A stretch of 64,000 nucleotides of DNA, taken from the NCBI GenBank assembly GCA_951799425.1, contig OX637394.1, positions 44,294,642 through 44,358,641 on the forward strand. Direction: 5' to 3'. The stretch is from Ilex aquifolium (lineage: Eukaryota > Streptophyta > Magnoliopsida > Aquifoliales > Aquifoliaceae). The position numbers and the translations under genes were made by a program. The notes under the pieces were generated by a model. It did no database searches, was not told the origin of the DNA, and saw only the letters and a list, made by a program, of their open reading frames with translations. This document shows, piece by piece, positions 34,767 to 45,929 of this stretch (positions are counted from its first letter, which is position 1; each line of letters begins with the position of its first letter).

Positions 34767-35140
34767 GATAAATTATAACTTTGACCCTCTTAACTATTAT
34801 TGTGATCTCACTTTGCCCCATCAACTATTGACCGTCTCACATTGTGCTGTCATCTACTTGAATCAATTTTATACTACCCCAAACCCAACGTCTGCCATAT
34901 TTGGATAGAAAACATCCAAATATGTGATAATTAAAGTTTTTAAATGTTCATAATTGGAGTTGTATGAAACCATTAACCATAATTGGAAGTGTACTGTGAA
35001 AAACATAATATTTGGGGGGGGGGGGGGTAATGTGAAATTAATAACCATAGTTAGAACTGCAGTGTAAAAGACGTGATAATTGAGGTGGTGATTTAAGACA
35101 CGGGGCATAGTTGAGGGGTCAAAGTGTAATTTGATCTAAA
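34767..35140. mobile_element. Foldback MITE in TPS copy A intron 5
   Basis: The left end AAATTATAACTTTGACCC..CTTTGCCCCATCAACTA is inverted at the right end (GGCATAGTTGAGGGGTCAAAG..AATTTGATC). A 14-G run at 35014-35027 is unique to this copy. The same element is in intron 5 of copy B (58090-58485), so it predates the duplication. Confidence 0.75.
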
Positions 35141-36299
35141 ATTTTTAAGTCAAGACTATTTTACATTTAAGCGTCCATATGAGGTCACCTACTGCTTTAG
35201 ATAGGATTGGTATGATGTTTATGCCATTTTCTTTCAGAGTGTCATAAGCCATTTCATTGACAGTGCTGTAGAGAGCCAGGAAGCATAACTTCATGTAGTA
35301 TGGAAGACTTTTCACTGCATTGGCATCCCATCTGACAGAAAGATCTGAACGTTTCAGTTAAACAAGAAGAAGCATTGAAAAAATCATTAAACGAGTAAGA
35401 GAAATTTAAAGGTTGAACAATTCCTTGAAAATACAAACCTCTTAACAGCATCGGTGAATAGCTGAAGTTCATCTAGCGATCCATAAATATCATAAACATC
35501 GTCGATTGTATTATAGTACAATAACTTGTGTTAAACCTATTCGACAATTACTAAATCTCGGTTCATAAATCATTCCCACTGTCCAGAAGAAGCATTCCAT
35601 TAGCCTGTCTCTTATAAAGTTCAACTTGCTCGCTAGGCCTACGCCTTTCCACCACCTGATAAAAATTTAACAGGTTGATTATTTCACATAAATTGCAATC
35701 TGGAGTTCATCGAAGGACTATGAATGTTTAGTATGATGTGAATCACTTTTTATCATAAGGCATTATATAGTCACAACGATAGGATTGTCTGAAATGAACT
35801 GTTTAGGTTCTTCGATTGCTCAAAGGTGATTTACATCAATCATTACTCTTACCTCGCCACTGTTTTAAGATCACTTTGTAAAGTAGATTGTACCATGTTG
35901 AAATCCAAAACAGCAAGTTGGAGCAACGATTGATTTGCGTCTTTGTTCTTACTATAGACATCGGTGTACCACCGAGCTTCTAACCTGCACATCCTATATA
36001 TGGTGCAACGGAAGCTCCAATGCATGATTTATCTTTTGTCTATGTGTCCCTTGATGTCCTCAAGATGAATCATTGCGAAAGATTTGACCTCTTCCAAGAG
36101 GTCCTCTCCCTCAAAGGCGAGAAATGAAGATTCATACAAACTTAGCAATCCCTTGACATTATTTTGCAAGTCTTCTACAAAGTCATCGCATTGATCCTTG
36201 TAATTCTGAAAGATATCTGTCTTGCACAAAAATTATCGAGTCATAAAATGAGAATTCTAATATTCATATACAACAAACATATTTTATATACATATGTTG

Positions 36300-36860
36300 G
36301 TACTGAGATGGCGTTTGTCATTTCCTAAAAAAAAAAAGTTTTTTTTATGACTTACAATTTTCAAATATTAGAAAAAACGGTTACAACTAACTTGTCATAA
36401 ATGTTTTGAAAAAAAAAAAGAAGTATTTTTAGATATTTTAATTTTTTTTTTGAGTTAAGTAGTTTTACCACTTAAATAAGTTTTAAGTAAAAAAAAGAAA
36501 AAAGAAAAAAAAACTCTCATATTCACTTAATTATTGCCATTGTGATCGCCGTCATCACCACTATTACAGCTGTCAACACCACTACCTCCACCAGCACCAT
36601 CACTTGCGCCACCAAACCACCTGCTCCTGCCACCACAACCAGCCAACACGACCACTACCATTTACCACAACTGGTAGCCCCACCACCACCACCTCCTCTA
36701 ATCACATCACCACTTATCGCCACTACCACCATCACTCACCACCACCCACCATTATCTCCTCATCAATAGTCAATCCTGTCGTCACTATGGCCATTTCACC
36801 ACTACCACTTTCGTTGCCACATGTGTGTAGGTGTGTGAATTTAAGGATATATTGGTTATA
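36300..36860. repeat. CCN-rich insertion in TPS copy A intron 3
   Basis: After A/T-rich blocks with AAGTAGTTTTACCACTTAAAT (36456 onward), a degenerate CCACCA/CCATCAC tract runs about 36540-36790. The order is like that in Helitrons H7 and H8 but no Helitron ends are visible. It is shared with copy B (59640-60200). Confidence 0.5.
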
Positions 36861-37080
36861 ACACCACCACGACTTTAAAAATCAAGATTTTACCTCGAAT
36901 CAGTGGGAGAGACTAAAAGAGCGGTATTACAACATCGGATTGAGAATCCTAAATTGTTACGAAATAAAAGAAATGGGATTATTAAATTTCTAGAGGAAAG
37001 TATGATAATTACCTTGAGAGATGTCATAACCGTGCTGTCTGAGGAGCCTGAATTTGAAAGCAGTAACATGAATGCTATTC

Positions 37081-37186
37081 TCCGCTCCCACACTACTCTC
37101 TTCCATTGCAATTATTCTATTGAGTGCTACAGTTCCGCTCCCACACTACTCTCTTCCATTGCAATTATTCTATTGAGTGCTACAGT
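37081..37186. repeat. 53-bp tandem duplication in exon 2 of the TPS pseudogene
   Basis: Unit 1 is 37081-37133 and unit 2 is 37134-37186; both start TCCGCTCCCACACTACTCTC. The period is not a multiple of three, so the reading frame shifts. Confidence 0.95.
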
Positions 37187-37411
37187 TATATCCTTGTCAA
37201 ATCGGTAGCCCAGGCCTAATCGTTCTCCGTCGTCTATCAATTGGAGCAATGTCAATGGTCTCACACCCTCGTCACCAATCATAATCTTCACCTTTTCCTC
37301 CAGTTCCTTTGACCTTTCCTTGTGTAATTCATCCTGTATAAATTCCAAATGCGCACACACACACACAAACACACAAAATGATGGGATTAACATGGGATTG
37401 TTGAACAAAAA

Positions 37412-38611
37412 TATATATAATAAAGTACAACATAAAAAATGATTTTTATTTTTTGTGGTTGAGATCGTTTTAAATTTTATTTTAAAGTTAATCCGATGGT
37501 TAATATTAATTCCCCAAAATTTAATTGGGAAAATAGGCCCTCTAAGGGTGTGTTTAGGGTGATTTTTCAAAATTACTTCTAGAACTTATGACTTTTCATA
37601 TACACTTTAAAAAATAAAAAGCAGTGTTTGTAACAACTTATTTTAATTACTTTCATATAAGTCAAAAATAGTTTTACTACTCAAATCAGTAAGTAAAAAT
37701 AAAAAAAAAAACTTCTACTTCTTTAAAATTACTTATGTACAAAACACTTCACCACCACTACCACCACCACCGCTACTACCACCCCACCACCATTGCCACC
37801 GCCCCACTACCCCCCACTACCACCATTACCCCCACAGCCCCACCACCATCATTGTTGCCGCCACCCCAGCACCACCTCTGCCACAATAACCACCATCACC
37901 GCCACACACCACTACCACCACCATCGTCACGTACCATCGATTGCTACCACCGTCACCCACCACCATTATCATCTCATTCTTATATTTATTACCACTACCA
38001 CCACCACCACCATCATTGCCCAACACCACCCATCGCCTCCAACTACAGCAACCAATTACCACCTGTCGTCGCCCATCACTGCCGCAACCCACTGCCAACC
38101 ACCCCCACACGTACCACTACCAACCATCATTACCTGCCATTGCCCACCACTGCTGCCACCCATTGTCATCCACTCCCACCACACCTTTCATCACCATTGT
38201 CATTCGCCACCACCCACAACCACTGTTCACCCACAAGCACCCGTCGTCGCCCACTACCACTACCACTCACACCCACCACCACCACCTCATCTCCCCATCA
38301 CCACCATTGCCAACCACTATCACAGTCTCCCCCCACCACTCACTACCATCACCCATGGTTGCCACTACCACCATTGTCACCCAAAAACCACCACCACCAC
38401 CATCACCGTTACCACCCACGGCTACCACCATCACCACGGTCATCGTCGCCCACCACAACCATTACCATCTTCCACCACCACTACAACCAGTACTTAAATT
38501 TCTTTATCTCTCCTTTTTGTTTGTGATTTAATTTTGGGTGAGAATACAAATATATTTATGATTGATAATTATTTTTACTATTCCGTACCTTCAGGCATGG
38601 ATAATAACTAG
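37412..38611 (+). mobile_element. Non-autonomous Helitron-like element H7 with empty paralogous site
   Basis: It starts TATATATAATAAAG after an A (37411) and ends ATAACTAG before a T (38612). The imperfect hairpin CCGTACCTTCAGGCATGG (38583-38600) lies just upstream. Its 5' block is a diverged form of that in H1-H6, and the core (37745-38495) is a CCN tract. The paralogous intron near 60735 reads GAACAAACATATACACATAAG without it, which confirms insertion between A and T with no target duplication. Confidence 0.85.
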
Positions 38612-39469
38612 TATACAAATAAGTCTACATTGTTGTAAATGAAAATCTCCTTTTACGAAATAAAATATATACTAAATGAAAATGCATTCCCACATCGAAT
38701 GGTAAGGAAAATGAGGAAAATGAGTACTGAATTGACATTTTACACGACGACCAGGTGCCTTCCTATCCCAGGAAAAGGGCATTTGTGCTCCTGCACGATG
38801 TTGTGCCTTTTCCAAAGAAAAACAATTTTTGAAAACATGCTAGGAAAGATGTTTTTAGAAATCTGGTTTATGTTTTCTCAAATCATTTTACAGAAAAAGC
38901 CTGCAAAGTAACGTTATAACTGATACCTATCAAATCTTTTTGTTTCTAGATGTTTTTATTTGTTATTTGAGTGTCAAGAGTTTGAGTGATGGAAACAGTC
39001 TTTTCGCATGCGGGTTAAAATTGCTTACATCTGACTCATACCTTGTAACGACAGAAGCCTCGTGCATTAGGCCACCCTAATGCTTTCAATTGTGATATAT
39101 GTTATTTATTATTAGTAATACCCCATTTTATAACACATTAATTAGAAACAAAAATAAAGGAAAAACTCCACAAAAAAAGTGAAAAAGGTGGGGTTGATGA
39201 AGTCTTCAAGAATTACCATATCTTCACTCTTCAAGGACTTGAGGAAGTCATCAGTCCAAATAGTTGGCTGGTAATTGGATGATCTTCTTTGATCTTAAAA
39301 GGTATGAGTGATAGCGGAAGAACAAAAATGACAATTAGATTGGGTTTGAGAGCCCTCTGTGGGAAATTTCTAGGTAGGTTATGCATCAAAAAAAATTGAG
39401 GCGGCATACAAACAAGATTGAATGCCATTTCATAGGTAGCAGAATTGTATGGAAGTGGTATGCCAACGT

Positions 39470-39850
39470 TTCCTATAAATATGAGGCAAAGCCATTTCAT
39501 AGGGAGACTGTTACAAGAGATGAGCGAGGATCTCGCCTCAAATCGAGCAAGACCCAGGAATAACTATAAATATGAGGCAAAGCCCTCGAAAGAAAAAACA
39601 AGCCATTGTAGCATCACAAAAACGCTCTTTGTAAACTTCGCACAATAATCAATATACTCAGTAGCAAGAGACTCATTTGAGAATGGGTTAACCGAGCTCC
39701 CGAGCTGGTGAACCACTATAAACACTCTGTGTAATCACCCACTTATCCCAAAATCCTATTCCCTAGAGCTTTAGAGCTCAGACTGAGCTATATCTAACTG
39801 TTCAGTATACTTTATATTCACATCACTGTTCAATAGTGATTAGAACATCA
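39470..39850 (+). mobile_element. 5' LTR region of Tat-lineage Gypsy element
   Basis: TATA-like CTATAAATATGAGGC occurs twice (39471 and 39562). GAGAATGGGTTAACCGAGCTC, then AACACTCTGTGTAATCACCC, then an end near CATCA (about 39850) resemble LTR R/U5 sequence. The following TTGGCACTGTCTATGGGAAC (39855-39874) resembles the TTGGCGCCGTCTGTGGGAA-type sequence found after the 5' LTR in many Tat elements. The left border is not resolved, because it abuts the upstream flank of the TPS pseudogene. No matching 3' LTR was found. Confidence 0.55.
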
Positions 39851-39913
39851 TCAGTTGGCACTGTCTATGGGAACGACTGTTCCTGTTAAAAATATATTAT
39901 TTTTCTTCAGTAA

Positions 39914-41428
39914 TTGATGGTTTCTATGCGCAACATGAGGAGAAGTCAAATGAATCCTCATCGATTACAAAACCAACAAGAAGCTACCACTGGAAGACAA
40001 CAAGAAAATCCCTGTGATTTCTTGCCTACACCTGAAGTTGATCCCCCCATGGTGGATCCCATACCTAACAACGAACTGGAGGCCCTTCGCGTAGCCAATC
40101 AGTGTCTTGTCCAACAGAATGAAGAGTTACTGAATCTCCTTCAGTGTCCCCAAAAGGCACAACCAGCCCAAGAACTTCCACCTCAGAGGGAACAATAGCA
40201 CAACAACCCCCTGAGAGACATCACCGAAGGAGATGAGCGCAGACAAATTGTGGGCAATGCTCATCGTCGAATTCATAAGAATGAGGACCAAGAGGAAGTG
40301 CAAAGTCAAAACAGGGAAACTCATAAGAACGAGTTTCCCCCATTTCAGCGGGAAAGGAAAGAATAATATTGGGAGCAGTGCTTCAGAGACATCCAACAGG
40401 AGCTTAGCCACATGAAGGAGGCTGTTAAATGCAAAACTCTAGTGACCATGGATGCCTTAGTCCAGCAGACTGAGTCCCCATTTACCGCACAGGTGCTGCA
40501 CTTTCCACTTCCACCTAAATTTAGAATGCCACAGATGGAGGCATTTGATTGAACGAAAGACCTCATGGACCACCTCAACACCTACAAGAATCAAATGGAG
40601 TTTCATGGGTACCAGGACCCAGTACGATGCCGAGCCTTTGCCATCACTCTAAAAGGTTCAGCCTTAGCATGGTTTAACAGGCTGACCCTGACATCCATCT
40701 CATATTGCAGAGAGCTCTCTGTTTCATTTGTCTCGTACTTCGTAGGGGCTCGGATTTATCAAAAATCGAGTTACCACCTGTTGAACGTGAAACAGGGACC
40801 CAATGAGAGCTTGCAGAGCTATGTTCAGTAGTTCAACTCAGAATCTCTGAAAGTGGACGTCCTTGATGAGAAATTTGCCATCACTACCTTCATTGCTGGG
40901 CTGAGAATCCAATCAAAGGACATGATGTTCTCCATCTCCAAAAACCCACAAGCCAGTATGATAGAAATTCTTGCCAAAGCAAAAAAGTACATCAACGACG
41001 AGGATGCGCTCCTTTCCAAGGTAGGGAGCTCGTCCACGAACAAGGAGAGGGAGAAAAAGAGGGACCGTAGTCCCAGAAAGGAGAGAAGTTGAGACAGATC
41101 TCCACGGAGGGACATAGACTGCTCTCCAAAACGGAGAGGAGACGTCAGAGACCGCCTAGGTCCTCCACCACAGGAGTTGCCGCCAAGGTTTGCACCTCGG
41201 CAGTTCACTCCCGTCACAGCCACAGTGTCCCAAGTCCTTTATGAGGTACATAACGAAAAGTTCCTCAGGTGGCCACCTCGAATGAAGGCAGATCCCGTAA
41301 AAAGGGATGCATCAAAATACTGCGAGTACCATAGGGACCATGACCATCTCACTGATGACTGCATCCAATTGAAGAAGGAGATCGAGTTTCTGATTCAACG
41401 GGGACAACTGTGTCGCTTTGTGGCGTAA
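39914..41428 (+). pseudogene. Gypsy gag, broken
   Basis: Frame pieces 39914-40198, 40565-40831, 40853-41092 and 41177-41428 read together as a Gag protein. They include the Retrotrans_gag phrases FHGYQDPVRCRAFAITLKG, AWFNRL and LNVKQGPNESLQSY. A Cys/His stretch YCEYHRDHDHLTDDC near 41320 follows. Between the pieces are in-frame stops, many explained by TGG to TGA, CAG to TAG or CGA to TGA changes, plus frameshifts. No intact Gag can be made. Confidence 0.85.
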
Positions 41429-41569
41429 GATAATCAGAACCGAGCTCACCCACCTCCAGCACCTCAACAGCTAGTCCCTGCATAATATCAACAACCTCTG
41501 GGAGAGGTCAGAGCGATATCTGGAGGATTCGCTCGGGGTGGGAAATCCAACTCAGTCAGGAAGGCTCAC

Positions 41570-42130
41570 ATGCGCAAAGTCAGAACTGAGGATGTGCTGG
41601 AAGTACAAGCTATGCCCAAAGCATCTCGACTGAGCATGAACATCACCTTCTTGGATGCAGACATGGAGGGTTGCCAACATCCCCACGATGACTCTTTGCT
41701 GGTAAGGGCCATCATCGCCAACAGAACCGTCCATCAAGTCTTGATTGATAATGAGAGCTCTGTCGACATCATCTTTGCATCTGCCTTCAACAAGATGGAT
41801 ATAGGCAGAGACAAACTTGAGCTAGTAAGGGCTCACCTCCTAGGATTCTCAGGGGAAAGAGTGCTACCCCTCGGTTCAATTCAACTCGTGCTCACCATAG
41901 GAGATCCACCTTGCCAGTCCACCACCACTGTGAGGTTCCTAGTAGTCAATGCTCCCTCAGCATACAACGTTTTGCTAGGAAGACCTTCCCTCAACGCCAT
42001 GAAGGCCATTCCTTCTGCCTACCACTTCGTCGTGAAGTTCCCCAAGAAAAATGGGGTAGGAGTGGTCCGAGGAGACCAGCGTGTGGCACGAGAGTGCTAT
42101 GTGGCGTCGACAAAGAAGAAAGAGGTCTAG
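41570..42130 (+). pseudogene. Gypsy aspartic protease segment
   Basis: A 186-codon frame holds the retropepsin core: VHQVLIDNESSVDIIFASAF corresponds to the usual L.D.GSS.D motif, and a later LGRPSLNAMKA matches the ..GRP.L..... flap/end phrase. The Gly of the DxGS site is Glu here, which would likely abolish activity. Confidence 0.8.
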
Positions 42131-42199
42131 AATATTAAGCTGGACGAGCTCGACATGAGAGACGAGATGGAAACGAGGCCATTGCCTTCAGAAGACCTG

Positions 42200-43640
42200 G
42201 AACCTATTCAACTTGATGAGGAACCAGAGCATCTGATATACGTGGGATCCAAGCTAACTAGGGAAGTTAAAGACCTCCTTATCCAATTCCTCAGAAAGAA
42301 TATGGAGGTGTTTGCATGAAAACATGAGGATATGCAGGGGATTGACCCCTCATTCATCACGCACAAACTCAGCTTGAATCCTACCTTCAAACCCGTCAAG
42401 CAGAAGCAGAGGAGTTTTACCCCAGAGCACCAAAAAGCGATCAATGAGGAGGTCAACAAACTTCTCCACACCAAAGTCATCAGAGAGGTAGTCCTCGTCA
42501 ATAAATCAAGCGACAAGTGGTGCCTTTGCATCGACTTCACTGACCTAAACTGAGCTTGCTCCAAGGACAGTTTCTCTTTACCTCGGATTGACCTGATTGT
42601 AGATGCCACAGCTGGGCATGAACTCCTCAGCTTTATGGATGCTTTTTTTGGATATAACCAGATCAGAATGGACTCTAGTGACCAGGAGAAGACCTCATTC
42701 GTGACTGAGCATGGGACATATTGCTACTAGGTCATGCCGTTTGGACTAAAGCACGCTGGAGCTACTTGCCAACGTTTGGTAAATCGAATGTTCCAAAAAC
42801 AGATCGGAGCATCAATGGAGATATACATCGACGACATGCTGGTGAAGTCGTTGAAAGCTGAACTCCACATTGGGCACCTTGAAGAATCTTTTCAGATCCT
42901 CAAGAAATACCGCATGAAGCTCAACCCAGCCAAATGCGCATTTGGGGTCTTCGTTGGGAAGTTCTTGGGCTTCATAATCAACAATAGAGGAATATAGGCA
43001 AACCCAAAAAAGGTCAAAGCAGTGATGGACATGCAACCAACTTCCAACATAAGGGAGGTCCAATGCTTAATAAGAAGGATAACAACCCTATGTCGCTTCG
43101 TCTCCAGATCAAGTGATAAGTGCCAGCCCTTCTTCCAGACCTTAAAAAAGGCATTTCAGTGGGATACGCGATGCGAAGAAGCATTCAAGGCCCTTAAAGA
43201 CTATCTAAGCTCGCCCCTAGTACTGGAAAACCCTTTGGAGGGAGAAGTGCTTACCCTATACCTCACTGTTTCAGATTTCTCTACCAGCGCAGCACTGGTC
43301 AGAGAGTAAGACAAAGCTCAACAACTAGTTTACTACTGTAGCAAAACTCTAAGGTGAACAGATGAGAGATATCCGAAAATGGAGAAACTAGTCCTACCTC
43401 TAGTTACAGCAGCAAGGAAGCTCAAGCCATAATTCCAAGCTCAAACCATTGAGGTCCCAACAGATCAGCCAATGAAGAAGGTGCTCCACAAGCCAGAATC
43501 TTCAGGAAGGCTGGTCAAATAGGCCATAGAGCTCGGCGAGTTCGATATCAGATACAAACTTAGAACTGCAAACAAAGGGCAATTACTGTCAGATTTCATT
43601 ACAGAATTTATTGTAGCCCTAGAAGCATCCACGAAGGCAA
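42200..43640 (+). pseudogene. Gypsy reverse transcriptase and RNase H, broken
   Basis: RT phrases appear in order: KWCLCIDFTDLN, LLSFMDAFFGYNQI, MPFGLKHAGATCQRLVN, YIDDMLVKS (the catalytic YIDD), LNPAKCAFGV and FLGF. The connection/RNase H part follows (CEEAFKALKDYLSSPLVL, YYCSKTL, ELGEFDIRYK). Stops occur at about 42552, 42728, 42996, 43307, 43354, 43429 and 43519, mostly of the TGG/CAG decay type. Confidence 0.9.
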
Positions 43641-43679
43641 CTCAAATAGTACCCGACCTCCCTACATGGAAGCTTTCGG

Positions 43680-44251
43680 TAGATAGAGCCGTCAATGCCC
43701 AAGGTAGCAGTGTTGGGTTGATTCTGACCTCCCTTGACGGGATAGATGTTGAATACGCCCTCAGGTTCGGATGGAAGGCTTTAAATAATGAATCAGAATA
43801 TGAAGCTGTCATTGCTAGGCTCAACATGGCGCATTCCATGGAGGCAGAACAACTCGTGATCTACAACGACTTCCAGCTCGTGGTGAAGCAGATTGAGGAG
43901 ACTTATGAAGCCAAAGGAGAAAGAATGATTCTATACCTGAACAAGGTACAAGAACTAATGAAAAAATTCGTGCAAGTTAAGTTCATACACGTCCCTAGAG
44001 CTGAGAACTCCCTAGCTGATGCCTTAGCAAGGCTAACCACAGCTTCCCAGGAAAACCTGGACATACTAATTCCAGTTGAGCACCTTGCTGAACCTTCAGT
44101 AAGCTTCGAGGATGAGGAGGTGTTCCCAATACAGAGTCGGCCAACCTGGATGGACCCAATCGGGGAGTATCTCCAGAACGGAGCCTTACCAGCAGAAACC
44201 AAAGATACAACAAAACTAAGAGCCAGATTGACTAGGTTCACCTTCCTCTAG
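43680..44251 (+). pseudogene. Archaeal-like second RNase H of a Tat-lineage Gypsy
   Basis: After the Gypsy RNase H comes a second RNase H-like domain: SSVGLILTSLDG, NNESEYEAVIARLNMA, YNDFQLVVKQI, and VPRAENSLADALARL. A second, plant-type (archaeal-like) RNase H placed here is characteristic of Tat/Ogre-type elements. The 177-codon frame is open in this part. Its first Asp-bearing strand reads SVDRAV, so it may be partly changed. Confidence 0.85.
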
Positions 44252-45366
44252 GGGAACTTATACACACGAGGCTTCTTAGCACCTCTTCTAAGGTGCGTGG
44301 GAGACGAAAAAGCTAACTACATTCTGAGAGAAATCCATGAAGACATCTGCGGTAATCACATTGGAGCTCGAGCTCTGGCAGGTAAAACACTGCGGCAATG
44401 TTACTTCTGACCCACACTACTCAAAGACGCCATAGAGCTGGTCAGAATGTGTAATACCTGCCAACTGCATGCCTATATCCCCTACTATCCATTAGAGCTC
44501 CTCACTCTAGTAATCAGCCCCTGGCCATTCCAACAGTGGGGATTGGACATACTTGGACCTCTTTCCACAGTACTGGACAATGCAAATTCGCCATTATTGA
44601 AGTAGATTATTTCACCAAAAGGGCTGAAATCGAGCCCTTAGCATCAATTACAAAGCGAAAGGTTCAGAACTTCACTTGAAAATCTATAATCTGTAGGTTC
44701 GGGATACCTAGGGCAATTGTCTCAGACAATGAGAAGTAGTTCGACAACCCCAAATTCAAAAATTTTTGCACCGAGTTGGGCATAAGGAATTACTTCTCAG
44801 TTCCAGCTCATCCTCAGTCGAATGGGCATCCGAACTATAAAGGAAGCTCTGAAGACCAAACTCGAAGCCTTAAAGGGATGATGGATGGAGCACGTTCCAA
44901 GGGTCTTATGGGCTTACAGAACTACAACCAGGCCAGCAACTCAAGAAACGCCATTTGCTTTGCATTTGGAACCGAGGCAGTAGCTCTTGTGGAGGTAGAC
45001 ATCCCATCCCCAAGGACTGAGCTCTTCGAACCCGAGCATAATGATGAATCACTTTTGCTCAATCTCGACCTCTTAGAAGAGAAGAGGGATAGAGCCTTGC
45101 AGCGCATCATAAGTTATTAGAGAAAGACAGCTCAATATTACAATAAGAAGGTCAGGCACAGAAGCTTCAAAGTTGGAGATCTGGTCCTAAAAAAACTCCT
45201 CCTTGCAAGAAAGGATCATTCTCATGGAAAGTTAAGGCCCAACTGAGAAGGCCCATACATCGTTTCCAAGATAATCAGACCTGGGAATTATGAGCTGCAA
45301 ACAGAGGAAGGAAAGATCTTGCCTCATTCCTAGAACGCTGACCATTTGAAGAGATTTTTTCAATAG
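44252..45366 (+). pseudogene. Gypsy integrase, broken
   Basis: The zinc-binding HX..HX..CXXC segment is visible (EIHEDICGNHIGARAL, then MCNTCQ). The core follows: QQWGLDILGPL, then a frameshift near 44570, VDYFTKRAEIEP, GIPRAIVSDNE and the HPQSNG phrase, after which the catalytic Glu region is shifted out of frame. The C-terminal part (FGTEAV.LVEVDIPSPRT, YYNKKVRHRSFKVGDLVL) ends near 45364. Several stops are present. Confidence 0.85.
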
Positions 45367-45448
45367 CCGCAACACTTATAAAAGTTCATCATCAATAAAA
45401 TGAAAAAGTTTCAACTCATTTAACGTTTCATTGCTAATATAAGCACAC

Positions 45449-45770
45449 GATGAGCTCTTCAGCTCATAAACTAACGATGAGCTCTTCAGCTCATAAAATA
45501 AAAGATGAGCTCTTCAACTCATAAACGAAAGATGAGTTCTTCCGCTCAAAAACAAAAAATGAGCTCTTCAGCTCATAAACTAACGATGAGCTCTTCAACT
45601 CATAAACTAACGATGAGTTCTTCAGCTCATAAGCTAAAGATAGGCTCTTCAGCCCATCAACAAAAAATGGATTCTTTAGCCCATAAACAAAAGATGAGCT
45701 CTTCAGCTCATAAGCAAATGATGAGCTCTTTATCTCATAAACAAAAGATGAGCTTACTCGACTGAAGACA
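45449..45770 (+). repeat. 27-bp hairpin satellite, about 11 copies
   Basis: Units of 26-28 bases built on GATGAGCTCTTCAGCTCATAA. The core TGAGCTCTTCAGCTCA is a perfect 6-bp stem with a CTTC loop, and most units keep it. It lies directly downstream of the integrase in the non-coding part of the retroelement, where Tat/Ogre elements often carry tandem repeats. Repetitive open frames on both strands are by-products. Confidence 0.9.
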
Positions 45771-45929
45771 AGCCTCACACTTAGAACAAAATTCTCCTCG
45801 AAGTCAGATGAGCATCTGACTCAGCTCCTTACATCGACTGGGTTTTTCAGCCCAAGCATTACAACTAACAGAGTAAAATAACGAGGAAATAAGAAAGGCG
45901 TTCAACAGGAAAATTTGTTTCATATTTGT

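Larger units (their letters stand above)
33760..39428 (-). pseudogene. TPS-b terpene synthase pseudogene (copy A)
   Basis: Paralogue of the intact gene at 57096-62032. Exons on the minus strand: 39428-39217, 37333-37013, 36216-35853, 35655-35439, 35331-35193, 34710-34462, 34071-33760. Compared with the intact copy, exon 1 lacks one base in the region before the RRX8W motif. Exon 2 has a 53-bp tandem duplication (37081-37186), giving 321 bases instead of 268. Exon 3 has a 13-bp deletion near 36033 and a 4-bp insertion near 35995; the deletion leads to a stop within a few codons. Exon 4 is two bases short (217 for 219), just before the DDXXD region. Exons 5, 6 and 7 are intact in length and frame, but the C-terminus is altered by an insertion at the stop region. 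Four separate frame breaks make a functional enzyme unlikely. Introns 3 and 5 share old insertions with the intact copy; intron 1 has gained Helitron H7. Confidence 0.92.

Noticed and set aside
45491..45778. Repetitive frames (MSSSAHK-type and its antisense)
   Set aside because: Readings of the 27-bp hairpin satellite, open because the unit is often 27 bases; irregular unit lengths break the frame.
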